64,000 bases of DNA from the NCBI RefSeq assembly GCF_000002995.4, contig NW_025062478.1, positions 2,394,001-2,458,000 on the forward strand. The letters run 5' to 3'. The notes under the pieces were generated by a model. It worked only from the letters and a program-made list of their open reading frames with translations, did no database searches and had not been told where the DNA came from. Of the stretch, positions 62,216-64,000 are shown piece after piece. A program made the translations under genes and the position numbers. The stretch's first letter is position 1; every line of letters starts with the position of its first letter. The DNA is from Brugia malayi. Taxonomy: Eukaryota; Nematoda; Chromadorea; Rhabditida; Onchocercidae.

Positions 62216-62440
62216 CTGTTATTCTGTAACATACCGTATGCAGTTACCCTTTATCAGTATTTGTACCGTATATGTCTGACCTATTTATCAGGTACCATAT
62301 ATGGCTGATTTCCCTTATTAACATTTGTACTACATACTTTTTTCAAAAGACCAATTTTTTTTTTTGAATTTTATTTATCAAACTGTTTATCACCGTGGTA
62401 AATACTATCACTTATTGATACGGTGGATACCGTATCCATA
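62200..62440. repeat. Degenerate ~32-bp tandem repeat headed by TACCGTAT
   Basis: Unit starts at 62200, 62232, 62264, 62293 and 62328, each TACCGTAT or a variant, followed by a GTTTGGCTG / GTCTGACC / GGCTGATT-like stretch. A further inverted pair, GATACGG (62418) with CCGTATC (62431), lies just beyond. Confidence 0.65.
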
Positions 62441-64000
62441 TTTGAAATTAATTGATAAAATATGATATATATGTGATAATTATATTATCAATTAATATTT
62501 CTAATGTAACGAATTTTTGATTATAATTTTTCTCATCATTTTATTGTCACAATGTGATTAAATAAAATTTGTTTTATTGTTAAAATATTATGAAAAAAAA
62601 AAAACGAAAACAAATCTTTTTCTGAATTTACAAAATGATTGCTAAAATAAGTTCTTTCTTTTTTTTTTAAAAAAAAAAATTCTGTTCATTTAAATGGTAT
62701 AACTGAGTGCTTTAGAAGTGATGATACACTGTTAACATTTTTGATTTATTATCATTGGATGAGAATGGAATTTTGCTTCCTGCTGATATCTTTTAAACTT
62801 TAAATTTCAATCGGAACTTTAGTTTTTGAAGAAAAAAAAATGACAGACTTTTTTTCTTGTAAAATTTTGCTTTATACATTGTCACTTTAAGTTATCATTA
62901 CTTTTGTCAAATTATTTTCACCATTAACAGTTCATTTTTTTAAGACGATGAGCTATTGCTGATGCAAATAGCCTTGAATTATCGATAAGAATTAAAAGAT
63001 TCTGAGTGACTTGTCTTTCTTCACATGAAATTTTAATTACAGAATAATTCTATTTAAAAAATGATAATTAATTATAATTGTATTCATATCATTATAAAAA
63101 GCATTTGCAAAGACTGATGACACAAATTTCAAATACTTGAAAGTTTGTTTTTGGAATAATACTTCTTAAAATTTATACAAACTGATAAACTAATAAGTTG
63201 AAGAAAAAAAAAAAAAAAAAACCTTCGTAAACTTCTTTTAATTAGCAAATTGTTTATCTGAAAATATATTAGGTTCGTAAGTAAGAATTCACAAATTTTA
63301 TGAATAATTTGCCTTAACACAAATCATTAAAATACTTTAAGATTATCCAATATTACTTAAATTATTTTGAGTTTAAAGGAAAATTTATTATTTTTATTTT
63401 TTTTCTTTTTTCTAATTGGAAGGATACTTAATTTAAAAAAAAAAATAGGATTTTCTTTTTTTTTTTTTTTTGATGAATACGAGATTAATTTATTTTACGA
63501 GTAGCCGATAAACTAGTTTTATTTCTCTATGACGGATAAATATCTTCTCTTTTTTTTTTCATTTTATCTCGTTTATTTATTTTCACGTACTTTTCTGTGC
63601 TTATTTTAAGTGGCTCTTCATTTCAGCAATATTTAAAATTCAAATTTTACAATTAAAAATAGTAGATTAGTAAATAAATACTTAATTTTTTTGTTCAAAC
63701 TTTAAATATGCTCTTTCAATTTTAATACCGAAGCACTTATTAATTATTGGTTGATCAATTTTTAATATAAATTTATATAATCTAATCATCACTGAATATA
63801 TTATAATTAATAATAACAATAATAATAATAATTGTACTAGATGAATTAAATCTTTTCGAGAATACAATTTTCAAAGAGAAAAAATTTTTTGCTCCTATCA
63901 TTAATCAAAATATATGAAAAATATGAGAGCTTAAAATTAATAAATCATATTGCTGAGAAATGTTTGCATATGTATTTTATTACAGATTTCAAAAAAAAAG

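Larger units (their letters stand above)
58700..64000. other. Probable large first intron or gene-empty DNA
   Basis: AT-rich, with poly-T, (AAT)n-type stretches near 59050, 61500-61650 and 63800, and the TACCGTAT repeats at 62178-62440. No exon with both splice sites and plausible peptide was found on either strand. Confidence 0.4.

Overview
The window is very AT-rich eukaryotic DNA carrying spliced genes. Everything fits a nematode, most likely a spirurid (filarial-type) parasite: TTTTCAG-type acceptors, GTAAGT donors, introns of about 60 bp to over 1 kb, acceptor-like sites just upstream of several ATGs (candidate spliced-leader trans-splice sites), a BEL/Pao retrotransposon remnant, a ZHP/RNF212-type meiotic RING protein, and a tandem pair of acyltransferases like the C. 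elegans acl-8/9/10 group. I read no rRNA, tRNA, CRISPR array or prokaryotic operon. Exon models below were read by eye from open frames, splice sites and intron phase.

Layout. 479-2747 (-): 3'-incomplete gene for an unrecognised, mostly helical protein. 2748-6057: divergent intergenic region with three tandem ~170 bp repeats carrying nuclear-receptor-like half-sites, then older repeats. 6058-9190 (+): TRIM-like RING/B-box/coiled-coil protein. 9863-11171 (+): mitochondrial ribosomal protein mL49. 12132-14454 (+): ANCHR/ZFYVE19-like protein without visible zinc fingers. These three same-strand genes could be a loosely spaced operon. 15209-16652 (-): 3-oxo-5-alpha-steroid 4-dehydrogenase family protein, convergent with ANCHR. 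16851-19357: decayed BEL/Pao element. 20217-22088 (+): unrecognised coiled-coil protein, preceded by an ACGT-rich island. 22844-26802 (+): ZHP/RNF212-like protein. 29023-31753 (+) and 36091-40175 (+): tandem LCLAT1-like acyltransferases.

From about 40.2 kb to the end the DNA is nearly gene-empty. It is dominated by poly-T/A tracts, (CT)n/(GA)n and trinucleotide microsatellites, and several minisatellites. Only a candidate minus-strand terminal exon (48874-48929), a possible exon at 58217 and a convincing first exon (58631-58699) stand out there.

Functionally the genes are housekeeping: ubiquitin/SUMO ligases, a mitoribosomal protein, an ESCRT/abscission factor, lipid enzymes. The most unusual signals are a 29-copy 31-bp array in which most units carry a back-to-back acceptor/donor (CAG|GTAAAT), the nuclear-receptor-element repeats, an apparent in-frame stop in the first exon of the ANCHR-like gene, and an alternative stop-bearing exon in the first acyltransferase.
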